Assembly (NCBI GenBank): GCA_023014335.1
Contig: JAECYW010000004.1
Location: 2,604,001-2,668,000, forward strand
Direction: 5' to 3'
Length of the DNA: 64,000 nucleotides
Origin: Galerina marginata
Taxonomy: Eukaryota; Basidiomycota; Agaricomycetes; Agaricales; Galerinaceae
Shown one piece after another: positions 23,437 to 34,611 of the stretch. The position numbers and the translations under genes were made by a program. The notes below the pieces were generated by a model. The model was not told the DNA's origin, did not search any database, and saw nothing but the letters and a program-made list of their open reading frames with translations. The stretch's first letter is position 1, and every line of letters begins with the position of its first letter.

Positions 23437-23774
23437 TGATAGTGTGCGGTGAAGCGGTGTACCAAGTTTCGAGTTGATCGGACGAGTGGTTATTGCGTGA
23501 TGAACGAGTTAAGCGATGTCGAGGTTTTCTCACGCTATGTACCAATATGGTAGAAAGCAAGAAGGGATGACTTTGGCAGTACATTGAAGATGCATATGCT
23601 AGAATTGCCCCAAAGTCGCAGGTGAAGAGACTAATTGGATACGTCTTCCTCACCACTAACTCCCTGTCTCGCAGCGCGTTTGGGTCAGCATGTAACTGAT
23701 CAGTGCATCATGGGTCAAGACAGACACGGTTGGGGGGCTGTAGATTGTAGACACCTAAACTGGACATGTAAGAA
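23437..23774. other. Region without a clear gene
   Basis: Only short overlapping ORFs are present. On the minus strand, the frame of the KDZ-accessory-like fragment (25393 to 25019) would continue from 23774 as FLHVQFRCLQ before a stop, so part of this may be its downstream exon or intron. Confidence 0.3.
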
Positions 23775-25018
23775 CTTGGTCAGAGGCCATTGCTGTACAT
23801 GGCAAAAACAAGTTCTTACTTTGGGGGGGAGGCAGTACTGAGAGATGTCATTACATAAATACATGTTAAATGAGTAAATAATGTGTAGTCCACTCAAATC
23901 TGAACCGATTGGGATGTTCTTATACTCAAAAAAAGCAGAAAAATAAGGTGGTTCTAACAAGCCTAAAATGAACTGATCACGTGACCAGGAAGGCCCTGAA
24001 TTTTACGAATTTTTTGATACCAAGATCGTAAAAATTGGCCCAGTAATGGCTGAGATACAGAAACCATGCAGGGTCACTATAGCAGTGGGAGAATTTCAAA
24101 TGCTTGCGTTAGGAACCATTTCTGCCTGCTATGCAGGCTGGAAACAAGTTCTTTTACTAAGTAAGAACTTGTAACAAGATTAATTCATACGTCGCTTAGT
24201 TTTTATCGGATTGCCTTGAAACAAAGTGTGTAATTATCAGAAAAATCAGGGCTATAAAATGGTGTTACATATGTATTGTCACACCTTCATGTGACTTACC
24301 AAATGCAGAATATTGTTTGAAATACACTATATTGGGAGATTTAAAGGCATTAAAATAAAATAAAAATAGAGATGATGATTTTTTTACCTAAGGGATGGTC
24401 TGTGCACACATATCACATGACATATCCCTCAGAATATTTTGGTCTAACTTAGTGCCTTAACTGATTTCAAGGGATTTGCACAAAGTCCTGCTGTGAGTTT
24501 GATTATGTAAGCTTCTAAAACATTATTTTCATGTTATTTGGTCATGTTTTGCAATGTTTGATGTGCCTTTTATGGGTTATCCAGTCAGTTTAACACCAAT
24601 TTTCGGATTTTCACCAAGTTAAGCTGACTGTTTGCCAGATTTGGACACCATGACATCATTGCAAAACATATGTAAATATTTGTACATTATTCTAGATTGG
24701 TCTGGGCAACACATTTTAGCATATCTAGCTCACTGAAATTTGTTTTAAGTGTAAATTCACACAAAATTGCGCTTTTTGTGTCGTGTGAACAAGTCACATG
24801 ACCTAATCATCCCTGAATACACATGCCACATGAAAGCCCTGATTTTTACAAATTTTTTGATACCAAGATCGTAAAAATTGGCTCAGTAATGGCTGAGATA
24901 CAGAAACCATGCAGGGTCACTATATGAGTGGGAGAATTTCGAATGCTTGCGTTAGAAACCATTTCTGCCTGCTATGCAGGCCGGAAAACAAGTTCTTTTA
25001 CTACATAAGAACTTGTAA
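23775..25018 (-). mobile_element. Non-autonomous Helentron G (n = 1)
   Basis: The 3' end is at 23775 (CTTGGTCAGAGG, hairpin with TGTACATGG variant) and the 5' end ...AACTTGTAA at 25018. Palindromes at 24144 and 24989 lie 845 bp apart; the length of 1,244 bp = 399 + 845. The flanks are A and T, consistent with clean insertion into the minus-strand gene fragment. Confidence 0.87.
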
Positions 25019-25393
25019 TTTTGCTAAACGTTTGAATGTTTTTGCACCTACTTTCCAGCTAATACCGTGCTCCAAAAAGAGGAGGAGATGCTTCTGAACA
25101 GCAGCCTGGATTTCACCTTCACCAGCAAACGGCGTAGCCCAAGCAAGTTTGCAGAACGACTCCCAAGCAAGCTTGCCCATGTAATCCGACATAGAAAAGC
25201 AAGTGTGCAGAAATTCATGGGTGTCAACAGGAAGGGTAGGAGGTGGACCGACGTGATAGGAAGCCATTAAGGCCTCCAGTTTTGGTTTGAGGAGATTGAC
25301 AAATTCGACGTAGGTAGTGACAGCTTTGTAGTCGAAGACCAAGCATAGTTCTGGTGTTTGCTTGAGCGTGTCAGCAAGTGTAAGAAAGTTCAT
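25019..25393 (-). CDS. N-terminal fragment resembling KDZ-transposon-associated (CxC-type) protein
   Basis: About 125 residues from the ATG at 25391-25393: MNFLTLADTLKQTPELC, then YVEFVNLLKPKLEALMASY and LFLEHGISWKVGAKTF. The layout (helical N-terminus, then HG and a Cys-rich part to follow) is reminiscent of the Cys-cluster proteins encoded beside KDZ transposases in Agaricomycetes. This is recalled pattern similarity, not a proven match. Element G interrupts it after RLAK; the frame rejoins at 23774 as FLHVQFRCLQ and stops about 15 codons later, so the cysteine cluster is not seen. A host gene of unknown function remains possible. Confidence 0.4.
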
Positions 25394-25618
25394 AGCTAGG
25401 CTGGAAGTTTGATTGAGGCAAGAGTGAGGAAGTGGTGGGCGATGATATTGAAGTCAGCTTACCAATGTTTAGGAATTTATAAAAAAGGGTGTCATTTCAA
25501 GAAGGGTGTTGCATGGGGTGTTTCTGATTGCCGGACAACAAATAAAAGGGCGCAAAAGATGATCAATGAGTTTCAGAGAGGAGTGATGTCACTATAATAA
25601 TATCAGCTTGAAGTAAGA
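25394..25618. other. Upstream region of the KDZ-accessory-like fragment
   Basis: Non-coding. On the minus strand it would contain the promoter. A TTTATTTGTTG stretch near 25540 is AT-rich, but I cannot name a specific element. Confidence 0.3.
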
Positions 25619-25696
25619 CTTGTTAAAAGGCCATTGCTCTGCATGGCAAATACGAGTTCTTTTTCTTTTTAATTCTGTTTATCAAAGATTTTTCAA
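25619..25696 (-). mobile_element. Relict Helentron W, 3' end only
   Basis: CTTGTTAAAAGGCCATTGCT with a degenerate hairpin and the arm ACGAGTTCTTT is a 3' terminus of the GAACTCG type, reading leftwards. Element H interrupts it at 25697. The sequence after H (26092-26205) may be its continuation, but no matching 5' end is found. Confidence 0.6.
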
Positions 25697-26091
25697 TTAT
25701 GAGTCTTTTGATTTATCAAAAACTCATTCATTATTCCAGGACTTAGGCTGAAAATTGATTCATTCATTCATCCATCAACACCACGGTAAAAACTTTCCTA
25801 TTACAAACAATTGTCTATATCTCAGCCAGTTCTAGGCCAATTTTTATGATCATGCCACTAATAAATCCCATTTTTTGCCCCCCTACACGTCACATGACAA
25901 GGTGCATTTATGCTTAAAATAACTGCCTTCAAAATCCCTACAATTTGAGTATAAGATCATATTTTTTGGCCCTGACTTCATTGCACAGCACAATATTCTT
26001 TGTATTTTATGCTTTTTTATAGGATTAATATTCTATCCAACTTAAAAAAGACTCATACATGCCATGCGCAGCAATGGCCCACTCACCCGAG
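25697..26091 (+). mobile_element. Non-autonomous Helentron H, second family (n = 0, 395 bp)
   Basis: The 5' end is TTATGAGTCTTTTGATTTAT, an imperfect palindrome closing with ATCAAAAACTC. The 3' end has the arm AAAAGACTCAT, hairpin GCCATGCGCAGCAATGGC and the end CCACTCACCCGAG at 26091. The flanks are A and T. The body is unrelated to the ACAAGTTC family, but the architecture and the 3' hairpin are the same. Confidence 0.86.
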
Positions 26092-26205
26092 TATATTATT
26101 GGGTTGGCAAAAATAAGTCCTCATGTACTATGTCTCAGGTAATTGATTAATAATGGAGTGAGATGTTATCTGATTGGACTGATCTTAGATTCCTTGGAAA
26201 GATAA

Positions 26206-26423
26206 TAAAAATATGCATTTTATGGTATAAACCAGAAAATCAGTAGTTTAGCTTGTACACAGTACTTATGCTTGCTATGCTTTTGTAAAAGTAGTCTAAA
26301 GATATAAGTCTAGTAAGTTATTGCTTTTCCACACAAAAAGCAAAAAAAAAAAAGCATAAAAAAGCACCAACAAAGCACTTTTTTAGCTTTAAACAGTCAA
26401 CTGACATGATCTAGGCTAGTGAA
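26206..26423. repeat. Dispersed repeat, inverted relative to 5190-5407
   Basis: It shares TGCATTTTATGGTATAAACC and the sequences around TTAGCTTGTACACAGTACTT with the reverse strand of 5190-5407. It ends with AGCACCAACAAAGCACTTT, the minisatellite-type motif. No ORF. Confidence 0.7.
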
Positions 26424-26803
26424 CTTGGTCAGAGGCCATTGCTTGCGTATGGCAAAAACAAGTTCTTACTTTCAAGGTAAGGCATAAATAAAGATTAAAT
26501 AAGTAAATAATGTGTAGTCCGCTCAAATCTGAACTGATTGGGATTATCTTATACTCAAAAAAAGCAAAAAAATGAGGCGGTTCTAACAAGCCTAAAACGG
26601 CCTGGTCACGTGACCAGGAAGGCCCTGATTTTTACAAATTTTTGATACCAATATCATAAACATTGGCTCAGTAATGGCTGAGATACAGAAACCATGCAGG
26701 CTCACTGTATGAGTGGGAGAATTTCAAATGATTGCGTTAGAAACCATTTCTGCCTGCTATGCAGGCCGGAAAACAAGTTCTTTTACTATGTAAGAACTTG
26801 TAA
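26424..26803 (-). mobile_element. Non-autonomous Helentron I (n = 0, 380 bp)
   Basis: CTTGGTCAGAGGCCATTGCT (hairpin with one extra base, GCTTGCGTATGGC) starts at 26424 and the 5' end ...GAACTTGTAA is at 26803. One palindrome only (about 26773). The flanks are A and T. Confidence 0.87.
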
Positions 26804-27720
26804 TAAAAGTGCTCTAAAAACAGATATCTAGCTATTTACTACTGTTTATTAAGTTTTACTCTACAGAAAAAGGTAAAAAAGAGATAAAAAAGCACTATCA
26901 AAGCACTTTTCTAGCCCACAAACAAACAACTGACATGACTTATGCCAGAAACAAAAGCTATTTACAAATGAAAGTGCTCTAAAAACAAATATCTAGCTAT
27001 CTACTACTGTCTACTTGGTCAGAGGCTATTGCTGCGCATGGCAAAAACAAGTTCTTATTTTCTAGGTGAGTCCGATTATAAATAAAGGTTAAATAAGTAA
27101 ATATTGCATAGTCCGCTCAAATCTGAAGCTATTAGAATGATCTTATACTCAAAAAAAGCAGAAAAATGAGGCGGTTCTGGCAAGTCTAAAACAGCCTGGT
27201 AACGTGACCAGGAATGCCCTGATTTTTTTGATTTTTTTGATACCAAGATCATAAAAATTGGCCCAGTAATGGCTGAGATACAGAAATTGGTGCAGGGTCA
27301 CTATGTCAGTGGGAGAATTTCAAATGGTTGTGTTAGGAACCATTTCTGCCTGCTATGCAGGCCAGAAAACAAGTTCTTTTACTACGTAAGAACTTGTAAT
27401 CAAGTTTTACTCTACACAAAAAGGTAAAAAAAAGATAAAAAAAGTGCCAGCAAAGCACTCTCATTGCCTCATAATCTATACTAGAGAAGAAAGCTATCTA
27501 CTAATGTAAGTACATTTAAAAACTTATATTTAGCTAGTTAGTATTGAGTCAATTAAGTTTTGAACTGTATAAAAAGCACAGAAAAAAAGGGGGAAAAGTG
27601 CCAGCAAAGCACTTTTCTGCTCTATACAAACCTATAATGAATCTAAAAAGAAAGAGACAATAGTTAGTAAGGCTTGACCAATATGTCATGGTAGCTCCTC
27701 AGCGAGGAGTACACTATCAA
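26804..27720. repeat. Minisatellite-like repeat with CAAAGCAC motifs, split by element J
   Basis: Diverged units of about 160-180 bp are built of AAAGTGCTCTAAAAACA, then TATCTAGCTATTTACTACTG, AAGTTTTACTCTACA and AGCACTATCAAAGCAC. They are visible at 26805, 26971, 27400 and 27500 onward, and related to parts of L1/L2. No coding content. One unit gives the uninterrupted version of the target of element J. Confidence 0.7.
27014..27399 (-). mobile_element. Non-autonomous Helentron J (n = 0, 386 bp)
   Basis: The 3' end CTTGGTCAGAGG is at 27014 and the 5' end ...AACTTGTAA at 27399. It is exactly as long as the non-array part of elements E and P. The host reads ACTACTGTCTA + TCAAGTTTTACTC, and the neighbouring minisatellite unit at about 26840-26860 reads ACTACTGTTTATTAAGTTTTACTC without the insert, so no target base was duplicated. 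Confidence 0.92.
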
Positions 27721-28476
27721 CCTATCCGGCAGACAGACATACTGGTAAAGAAGAAAGAAAGAAGTGATGAGGTGGCAGTTTATAACTATGTGACATATGT
27801 TACAAGTCACACAAATTTATCTAATCCAGTAAGATAAGATAAGATAAAAAGATAACTCTGGTGTTGTATATACTGATTGTATATAGTTGATTTTCAGGAT
27901 TCTCCATACTTAATTAATAATTGATCTAATAAGCAATAAAACATTTGATATTTTGAGAATTGTGGTAGTAGTGACTGAGACAAACTTAAATCAGATTTGT
28001 TGTGGCTACATAGAGTACCATTACAAAGCCTTGAATTTTATAATTTTTGTGTGATGTGACTAAATACTAACATTTTAAATGTAAATTTAGAGATTTTATT
28101 TTTTTTGGGTGGCTGTGCAGAGTACCTACGCATCGGTGCTCTGCACAGCCACAGAAAATATTGGTTTCAGTGTATCTCAACCATCACTGCCTCAATTGTT
28201 ATGAAATTAATGTTTAAAAAATTGCAAAATTCAGGCCTTTCCAATGGTATTTTGCACAGCCACAGAATATACCAGCTAGCCACAATCAAACAACTACAAA
28301 CTATTTTATTCAATCTATTAAGCTGAGTTCTCCATGGATTCCTTTAAAATAAAATGTATAATTAGTAGAAAATTCAGGGCTATCAAATAGTAAACTATTA
28401 GCAAAGGTCACATGACTTTAAAATTGCCAAATTTTGATATTTTCAAATTTCAGTTATTTAAATTGAAGGAAATTGA
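27721..28476. other. AT-rich L-like relict sequence with a GTGGCTGTG hairpin
   Basis: Non-coding. It contains a 44-bp hairpin at 28109-28152 (GTGGCTGTGCAGAGTACC ... CACAGCCAC) and stretches similar to the inside of L1/L2. The sequence just before 28477 (TTGATATTTTCAAATTTCAG and onward) aligns with 52790-52830. This locus is therefore an older L-type element that received the K composite. Confidence 0.6.
28109..28152. repeat. GTGGCTGTG hairpin
   Basis: Near-perfect inverted repeat with arms GTGGCTGTGCAGAGTACC and the complement ending CACAGCCAC. Similar hairpins lie at 46597, 47398 and 59830. Confidence 0.8.
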
Positions 28477-30117
28477 TTATGAGTTCTTATGTTAGTAAAA
28501 GAACTCGTTTTTATTCTGACTTTCCGCTAATTTGCTTGCAGTGCGACCACATTTTTCATTCATTTTCTCTCACGGCTTCACTTTTTTTGTAGTCTTTGTT
28601 CCTAGTTGCTACAAATGTTTGTAGTCTTTTAATTCAAAAAATGAAGTCGTGAGAACACATTTGATGACAACTTTGATTGATTGGTGATGCATTATTTTCC
28701 CTAGTAACCATCTGTTGCGTGTTGCCAATGTGATTGATTCCCAAAATAATACATCATTCAATTGCGCAACTGCTAAACCTTCTTAATAAAAACTGATCCC
28801 ATTAATTTTCCAAGTAATATCTTTTTTTTTTTCAGGAAAATTGGTGCAGAATAGCATAAAATACATCAATCCTCAGTATTGATTGCTTAAAGTAACACAT
28901 TCTAAATTTAGCTTGATTGATTGATGGGATCAATGACATCACATTGCTATATTTATGACATCAGATCCATCACTTCCCTTGGTAACCAATGATGCAATAC
29001 TCTGATATGCCGTCAACAACTCTTATAACGCCCATACGTCACCAAATAGTCCGATTCCCGCAACGCACATTTAATATGATTTATAGCCCTGAATTTTCTA
29101 AATATTTTACAATTTATTTCATCAGAATCCGTGAAGATTTGATGGAGATACGCCTAAAATAAATATTTACATGTATGGAATTGCACATTAATGACATCAC
29201 GCATCATTAATTGACTGATGACGCACGCCAAGATCAAAAGTGGGTCGACTAAACCCATTTTTGATCTTGGCGTGCATCATGCTGTGCACAATGTCGATCA
29301 TGATCGGATTATTAGGCTTTTAAGCATGCAGATCTGATCTGCGGGGTGAGAATGTTATGTAATAAATCCGGAAAAAATACTGAAAAATAGCTTGAATTTT
29401 TCTGATTACAAATATATTAAAATCATGTGACCAGGTAATTTCCTCATTGAGAAATGACTTTTGGATGCAAGTCTGCAAATCAGTAATCAGTCTCTAACAT
29501 GCTCAGTTCTGACTCAAATTACATAATTTTAATATCAGAAAATTCAGAAAATTCAGGGCAATAAAATCGGTGGATAATAATTTGCAAATATTTGGTTCTG
29601 TTTGTATTATTCAAGAAATAAGTGTTTTGCAACCAAGTGTGGGAAAGTTGTGGAAAGCAAAAAAAATTTGTAAAATAAGAGAAATTTTTTCTGAGTCCAA
29701 ATATATTTATACCATGCAATCTGATAACTTAATTTTCAAGTAAATGCCCAAGATAAGAGATTAAATATATTATAATATCATAGCTTTCTGGATTCTTGTT
29801 CAAATATCATGAATTTTGTATCATAAAATTTGCAAAATTCTGGGTTATCTGCTGAGTATATTTATGCTCACAAATATTGACAAATATTTGCACCATTCCT
29901 CAAATACTTCAATTTATTATTCAAATGAATGAATTTATTACTAATTGTAAATGCTGAGGAATTGTGTGATTTGTTTTGAGTCTTTAAATATTTTATGCTG
30001 TTTTTATCTAGTCTAAAAATTATAATCAATAGCTGGGTATTTGATACTGATGAACTTATGACAATAAAAACAAAAAGAACTCATATTTGCTATGCGCAGC
30101 AATGGCTGCTTCACAAG
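28477..30117 (+). mobile_element. Helentron K1 proper (1,641 bp)
   Basis: 5' arm ATGAGTTCTT, 3' arm AAGAACTCAT, hairpin GCTATGCGCAGCAATGGC and end TGCTTCACAAG at 30117, followed by T. It has no transposition gene: the longest ORFs are short and AT-driven. It contains a strong palindrome at 29223-29275. A second copy lies inverted at 63342 and runs off the window. Confidence 0.83.
29223..29275. repeat. Long hairpin inside K1
   Basis: CACGCCAAGATCAAAA ... TTTTGATCTTGGCGTG, with inner arms GGGT/ACCC around GTCGACT. The stem is about 20 bp. Its role is unknown; it could extrude as a cruciform. Confidence 0.85.
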
Positions 30118-30358
30118 TCAATTGGATGTCTCGACGACGCAGGCTTTTTCACCACCTTTGGTGGGCAGTATGCCGAGATCCGACATGGCAACAGCGAGCT
30201 TATTGGGGTCATTCCAAAGGTTAAGGACCTATATCGCGTCTTTTGTGATCAGCCTTTGGTTAATGCTGCGGAAACTGAGGATGTACAGAAATTAACTCTT
30301 ATGGAGTTTCATTGTTGCATGGGACACATTAATTTGGCAGATGCAAAGAAACTAGTAA
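30118..30358 (+). pseudogene. Captured copia fragment, part 1 (GAG-pre-integrase region)
   Basis: One frame (GCLDDAGFFTTFGGQYAE ... LMEFHCCMGHINLADAKKLV) is the region before copia integrase that carries the zinc-binding His/Cys residues (EFHCCMGHIN). It is cut on the left by the K1 3' end and on the right by a 497-bp TIR element. Joined across that element the frame continues KDGLIKGVELVDSDEP. Confidence 0.8.
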
Positions 30359-30855
30359 GGCCCCATTCGGGATCTCAGTTACTCTCGGTTTTTGTTGGTT
30401 AGGTTAGGTTTCAAGCTGATGTGATGATGGGAGTCACAGCATGCACGTGGGCTGAGATCATTCTCATGTTCCTTCCCCAACAACCAAAATTCTTGCTCAT
30501 TGTCTGCCACTCCCACCAACATTTATGGCGGGCCTCAATATCTCAGTAAATACAAGCTTATTCAATTATAAAAAGTCTGTAATGCAAAGTAAAACTTATT
30601 TTTAATTTATTTGTGCAAAAGCGCCAGTGTAAGTGCAAGAGGGACAGCCAACACTGAGCTCACTGTTGCAAACGATGATGAAGACCATTAGAAACAGCGA
30701 TGAGCTGGCAGAGATGATGTGAAAAAACAGCAGAATCACATGAGTTTGGTCATGCTTGGGATCAAAGGTAGGATCTCCTTTTTAAAAATGTGTGCCTAAC
30801 TTAACCAAGCCTAACCGGCCTAAACTGAGAGATAACCGGGATCCTGAATAGGGCC
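30359..30855. mobile_element. 497-bp MITE with GGCCC...GGGCC ends
   Basis: Inverted ends GGCCCCATTCGGGATC and GATCCTGAATAGGGCC, continuing imperfectly for about 30 bp. TAA is duplicated on each side (30356-30358, 30856-30858). Removing it restores the copia frame. A 3-bp TAA/TTA duplication is typical of PIF/Harbinger-type MITEs. No transposase. An equally long copy sits at the same site in the inverted locus (62604-63100), so insertion preceded the copying of this copia fragment. Confidence 0.85.
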
Positions 30856-30941
30856 TAAAGGATGGTCTCATTAAGGGTGTGGAATTAGTGGATTCGGACG
30901 AACCTATTCAGTACGATGCCTGTATTCAAGCCAAAACAAAG
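30856..30941 (+). pseudogene. Captured copia fragment, part 2
   Basis: The frame GLIKGVELVDSDEPIQYDAC, then IQAKTK, stops at the 8-bp target duplication AAACAAAG (30934-30941) of the large TIR element. It continues at 57536 as RKAVSKVCEGK. Confidence 0.8.
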
Positions 30942-32400
30942 CACTTCAGTGGCCCCCGACCAGGTACCTGGAAGGTAGGTACATTATATGTAAACAACCA
31001 ACCTAATGGAGGCCCTGCACGACAAAAAACTAAAATAAAAACTCTGCCAAAAAAAAATAAAATTGTTAATAATTGTTGTAACCCTAGGCATATTAGTTGA
31101 AAATTTCTGAAAAATATCAAAAACAAAAGCATAATTTATAAACAAGTTGAAATATAAAACTTATAATTTGAAATAAAAATGCAAAGTTTAAACAATTTGT
31201 AAAGATAACAACTATTTGTAAATTATTATAGAATGAGGGGTGCCAGGGGTCTTTTTTTCCAAATATTAAATCTGGGCTAGCGGGCCATCCAGGATAGATA
31301 GCAGGAATCTATAAAAAGATCTTGAAATGCAATGTAGAGTACTATCTATTGCCAAAAGATTGAAGCAATCCAATGTCCTGAAATCTTTCAGCCATAAAAT
31401 ATATTTTGCAATTGCAGGCCAGCCAGAAAGCAGAGCTGAGATCCATGAGAGTGCTATTCAGTAGACAAAGCCCAGAAAACAGAAATATCAATATATATAT
31501 GTCTGCTAAATATAATGAATTCACAACAGTCTAATGGACTATGAAAGATAATTTAAAGCTTAAAACCAGTCACCAGAGCATTAATCACAATTCTACAGCA
31601 TTAGTTGAGTCACTGTAAGTCATTTGCAAATTATAGAAAGGATACAATGATTTTTCTTTAGCTTCATCCAAGTCACCGCAAGTTATTCGTAAATGAAATT
31701 CAATGTCACTGCAAGTCATCCACAAGTCATAAAAACAATATGATGAATTTGCTCCAGCTTCAGTCATGTTACTGCAAGTTACTCAAAAATAAAATTCAAC
31801 TCATCAGACCATGAACCAAGTCATCAGAAGTTGTTGTAAGTCATAAAAAGGATAAAAAACCAAGCAATTTAAAAAGTAATATCTATTCGATTTAATGTCA
31901 TGTTGTAGATCTGAATTTTCTGAATTTTCTGATATTTAAATTATGGCAATTGGATAAAAACTGGGCAAGTTATAGTCAAATTACATAAAGAGGCATGTTT
32001 AAACGTGTATTTTTGTGTATTTCTTGGCAACTAAGATGCCAAGTCACATGATACTGACAGATTCCAGATCAGAAAAAATGGCCCTACATTTTCTATTTAT
32101 AGACCCTGACCTGAAAATGCCTTTTTGGAACTTGTTCTATTTATAGATTAAACTCAAATTTATGAACTATTTTTATACTACAGCAAATGATCTAGACAAT
32201 ACATTTAACTTTTCTATTTTTAGAGCTAAATCCTGATACATCTATATTTAGAACAAGTTTTATTTTTAAATTTTGACCCTGAAATTCCTTTTTTAGAAAG
32301 TGAGCCTATTTTACAATGATCTCCAAAATTGGTTTTTAAGACTATTTCTATTTTTAGATTGAAATTTTGACATTTCTTTTTTAGGTAGTATTTGGAGCTT
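30942..32400. repeat. Left arm of the large TIR element (about 1.4 kb)
   Basis: It reads as the near-identical reverse complement of about 56150-57527, from the terminus through GGGGTGCCAGGGGTC (about 31238), a set of AAGTCAT/CACTGCAAG repeats (31600-31860) and the AAAAATAGAA-rich part. The inner limit, near the phrase ATCTCCAAAATTGG at 32320, is approximate. Short ORFs here are not genes. Confidence 0.8.
31600..31860. repeat. Degenerate tandem repeat with CACTGCAAGTCAT
   Basis: About four or five imperfect copies with GTCACTG(C/T)AAGT(C/T)AT and AAATTCAA. The right arm holds the counterpart at about 56680-56890. Confidence 0.6.
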
Positions 32401-33777
32401 TAATTCTATTAATTGATTAATACCTAAACCTTGACAACTGTACTGTTTCTATTTATAGATGAGCCATTTAAATCTATAAATAGTTGTCCATTAAAATTGG
32501 ATCTCTCTTCATTTTAAATGAATCATGTGATCAGTCTATTTTTAGGATATTATGAATAACTATCTTTAAAAAGTAGCCAAATATCGTGATTCACTTATAA
32601 ATAAGCAGAACAAAGTCAATTCTAAAAATACTTAAGCACTATCAAAATTATTATCAGGTTTTTCCAGTCTCATTTGGCAGATGGGAAAATCTCCTAAAAA
32701 GAAAAGTGTGTTTTAAATTGTGATCTATATTTAGAATGGTCTAAATATAGATCATGTGATCATTTACTTTTTTATACTGAGATATTAGCCAAGTAATATC
32801 AGTTCTAAAAATAGCTTATACTGTTATATAGACATAATTCTATTAAATATAAGAACATTATTAATCGCAAACAGCTTTGCTGTCTGCTCTTGTTCATCTA
32901 GGCCCTGGTGACAGGCAGACACTTGAGAGGCTTGCTACATCATCCCACAGGGGGGGGTTATTTTGATTTTTGTAGGTCATGTGTGGCTAAGGAATGAGAT
33001 CATCTGTACAAAAAGAACAAGCCCCCCAATTAAAGCAAATGAATTTAATCTATTTTTGGAACACCTGACCAAATCAGCATTCATCAGATCTATTAGTTAA
33101 TCATGTGCCTTCTATGGGCTCAATTTAAGTCAAAGCATTTACAGCAAAATATGTCTTACTCTGACCAACAGGTCAAAAATAGGCAATATCGGTGAGGTGG
33201 CTTGGGGCCTGACTGCTGTTTCAGTATTATGATTCTTGAATACAGATAGCAATGATAATTCAGTAGACAGTCATCAATTGGATCAAAACATTAGACTATC
33301 TGAGTTTGACATACATATAAATAAATGTGAAATAATCCCAACTTATGTCAAATAGACCTGTCACTGGGTTAGCATATTTGCAGCAGTAGAGATTGTATGT
33401 ATATCAATTTTTTAGCCCACGAGAAGACTTCAGCTATAAAAATTTGCAGACTTTGCACTGTATATGTGTTGGTCTAGAGTGGCTACTATGCTTGACCCAA
33501 ACATTGGTCGGACCCCTTAGTCAGCCAAACCAATCAGATCGTTCTATTTGCACAGCTCATCAGTCACTGTGTCATATTTTCCTGCCAAAAAGTGTGACTG
33601 ACTGACTGAGGGGTCTGACCGATGTTCAGGTAACCCATAGTATCATTTTGCATACAGCTGTAAGCTAATTATAATGTCCATAACCTATGATATAGATAAC
33701 CCACATCAACCTGTGTATTTTTCTAAGTGTCCAGCTGAGCAACAAAGAGATACCCTCACTTACTGCCCAAGTATCAA
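32401..33777. other. Unassigned AT-rich interior of the large TIR element
   Basis: No ORF of coding character. A short foldback MITE is at 33500-33626. The sequence at 32660-32780 (TTTGGCAGATGGGAAAATCTCC) resembles the arm of foldback element M. Otherwise I see nothing specific. Confidence 0.45.
33500..33626. mobile_element. Short MITE-like inverted repeat (127 bp)
   Basis: AACATTGGTCGGACCCC at the left is matched by GGGGTCTGACCGATGTT at the right, an inverted pair of about 27 bp with 3-4 mismatches. No clear target duplication. Superfamily not assigned. Confidence 0.6.
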
Positions 33778-33995
33778 CTTGGTCAGAGGCCATTGCTGCG
33801 CATGGCAAAAACAAGTTCTTACTTTGGGGGTGAGGCAGTACCTCGAGAAATGTTATTACATAAATACATGTTAAATAAGTAAATAATATGTAGTCCGCTC
33901 AAATCTAAACCGATTGGGATGTTCTTGTACTCAAAAAAAGCAGAAAAATGAGGCGGATCTAACAAGCTTAAAATCAACTGGTCACATGACCAGGA
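33778..33995 (-). mobile_element. Truncated Helentron V (3' part)
   Basis: CTTGGTCAGAGG and hairpin at 33778, then the 3' segment up to GGTCACATGACCAGGA. It is cut at 33996 by the TG...CA end of a gypsy LTR. The 5' half is not found on the other side of the gypsy. Confidence 0.82.
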
Positions 33996-34460
33996 TGTCA
34001 GACGTGGGCGGCGAGTCTCACGAAGGCGAGCAAGCGGACGTTGGTGAAGAGACCTGAGTCTCAGCCTCGTCAGTCGAGAACCCCGAAGACTCTGTTCTCA
34101 GAGATTCGGCGTTCTCCGTTCTCAAGGTTATCCTCGAGAACGTCGAGAGGCTAAGTCAGAAGTCTCTAATCCTCACTCTTAGTTCTCGAGAAGAGGAGCT
34201 GGTAGTACAGCGCTCTTACTCTCGAAGCTAACAGATGAAGGATTGTGAAAGAGATAATATTCCTCGAGGCGTACATGAGGCATAATACATAGGAGTTTGT
34301 CTTAGGTAATCTACTTAAGTAATCTACTTACATAATGCGATCACAAGACAAACGACTTTGAGAACGAGAGGCGACTGGAAACTCCCTATCGCCTTCGTCG
34401 TGGAGTTGAATCCGAAGGAGTTGAATCCATAGGAAGGCACGCAGTAAGAGATATCTTACA
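33996..34460 (-). repeat. 3' LTR of Ty3/gypsy-2 (465 bp)
   Basis: On the minus strand it begins TGTAAGATATC directly after a polypurine run (CTGGGGGGGCTC) and ends CGTCTGACA, giving TG...CA. It is rich in CTCGAGAA motifs. The partner 5' LTR is absent, so the element is truncated at its 5' side. Confidence 0.65.
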
Positions 34461-34611
34461 GAGCCCCCCCAGTTTCTAGTTGCAAAGAAAAAGAAAAGAA
34501 ATGATCGGAAATGTGGAGCGATGAGCCGTTGAAGATGTTGCGGTATGTTTTTCGAAGTTTCGGGGGATATCTCGCGAAATGTAGGCGACGGTGTTGCGTT
34601 TTCGATGATAA
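34461..34611. other. Polypurine tract and spacer before the gypsy-2 LTR
   Basis: On the minus strand, the end of the 887-aa ORF is followed by about 140 bp of spacer and then the G-rich tract at about 34460-34471, where plus-strand DNA synthesis would be primed. Confidence 0.5.

Noticed and set aside
30401..30840. Gene inside the 497-bp MITE
   Set aside because: No frame longer than chance on either strand and the same DNA is a TIR element in the inverted locus.
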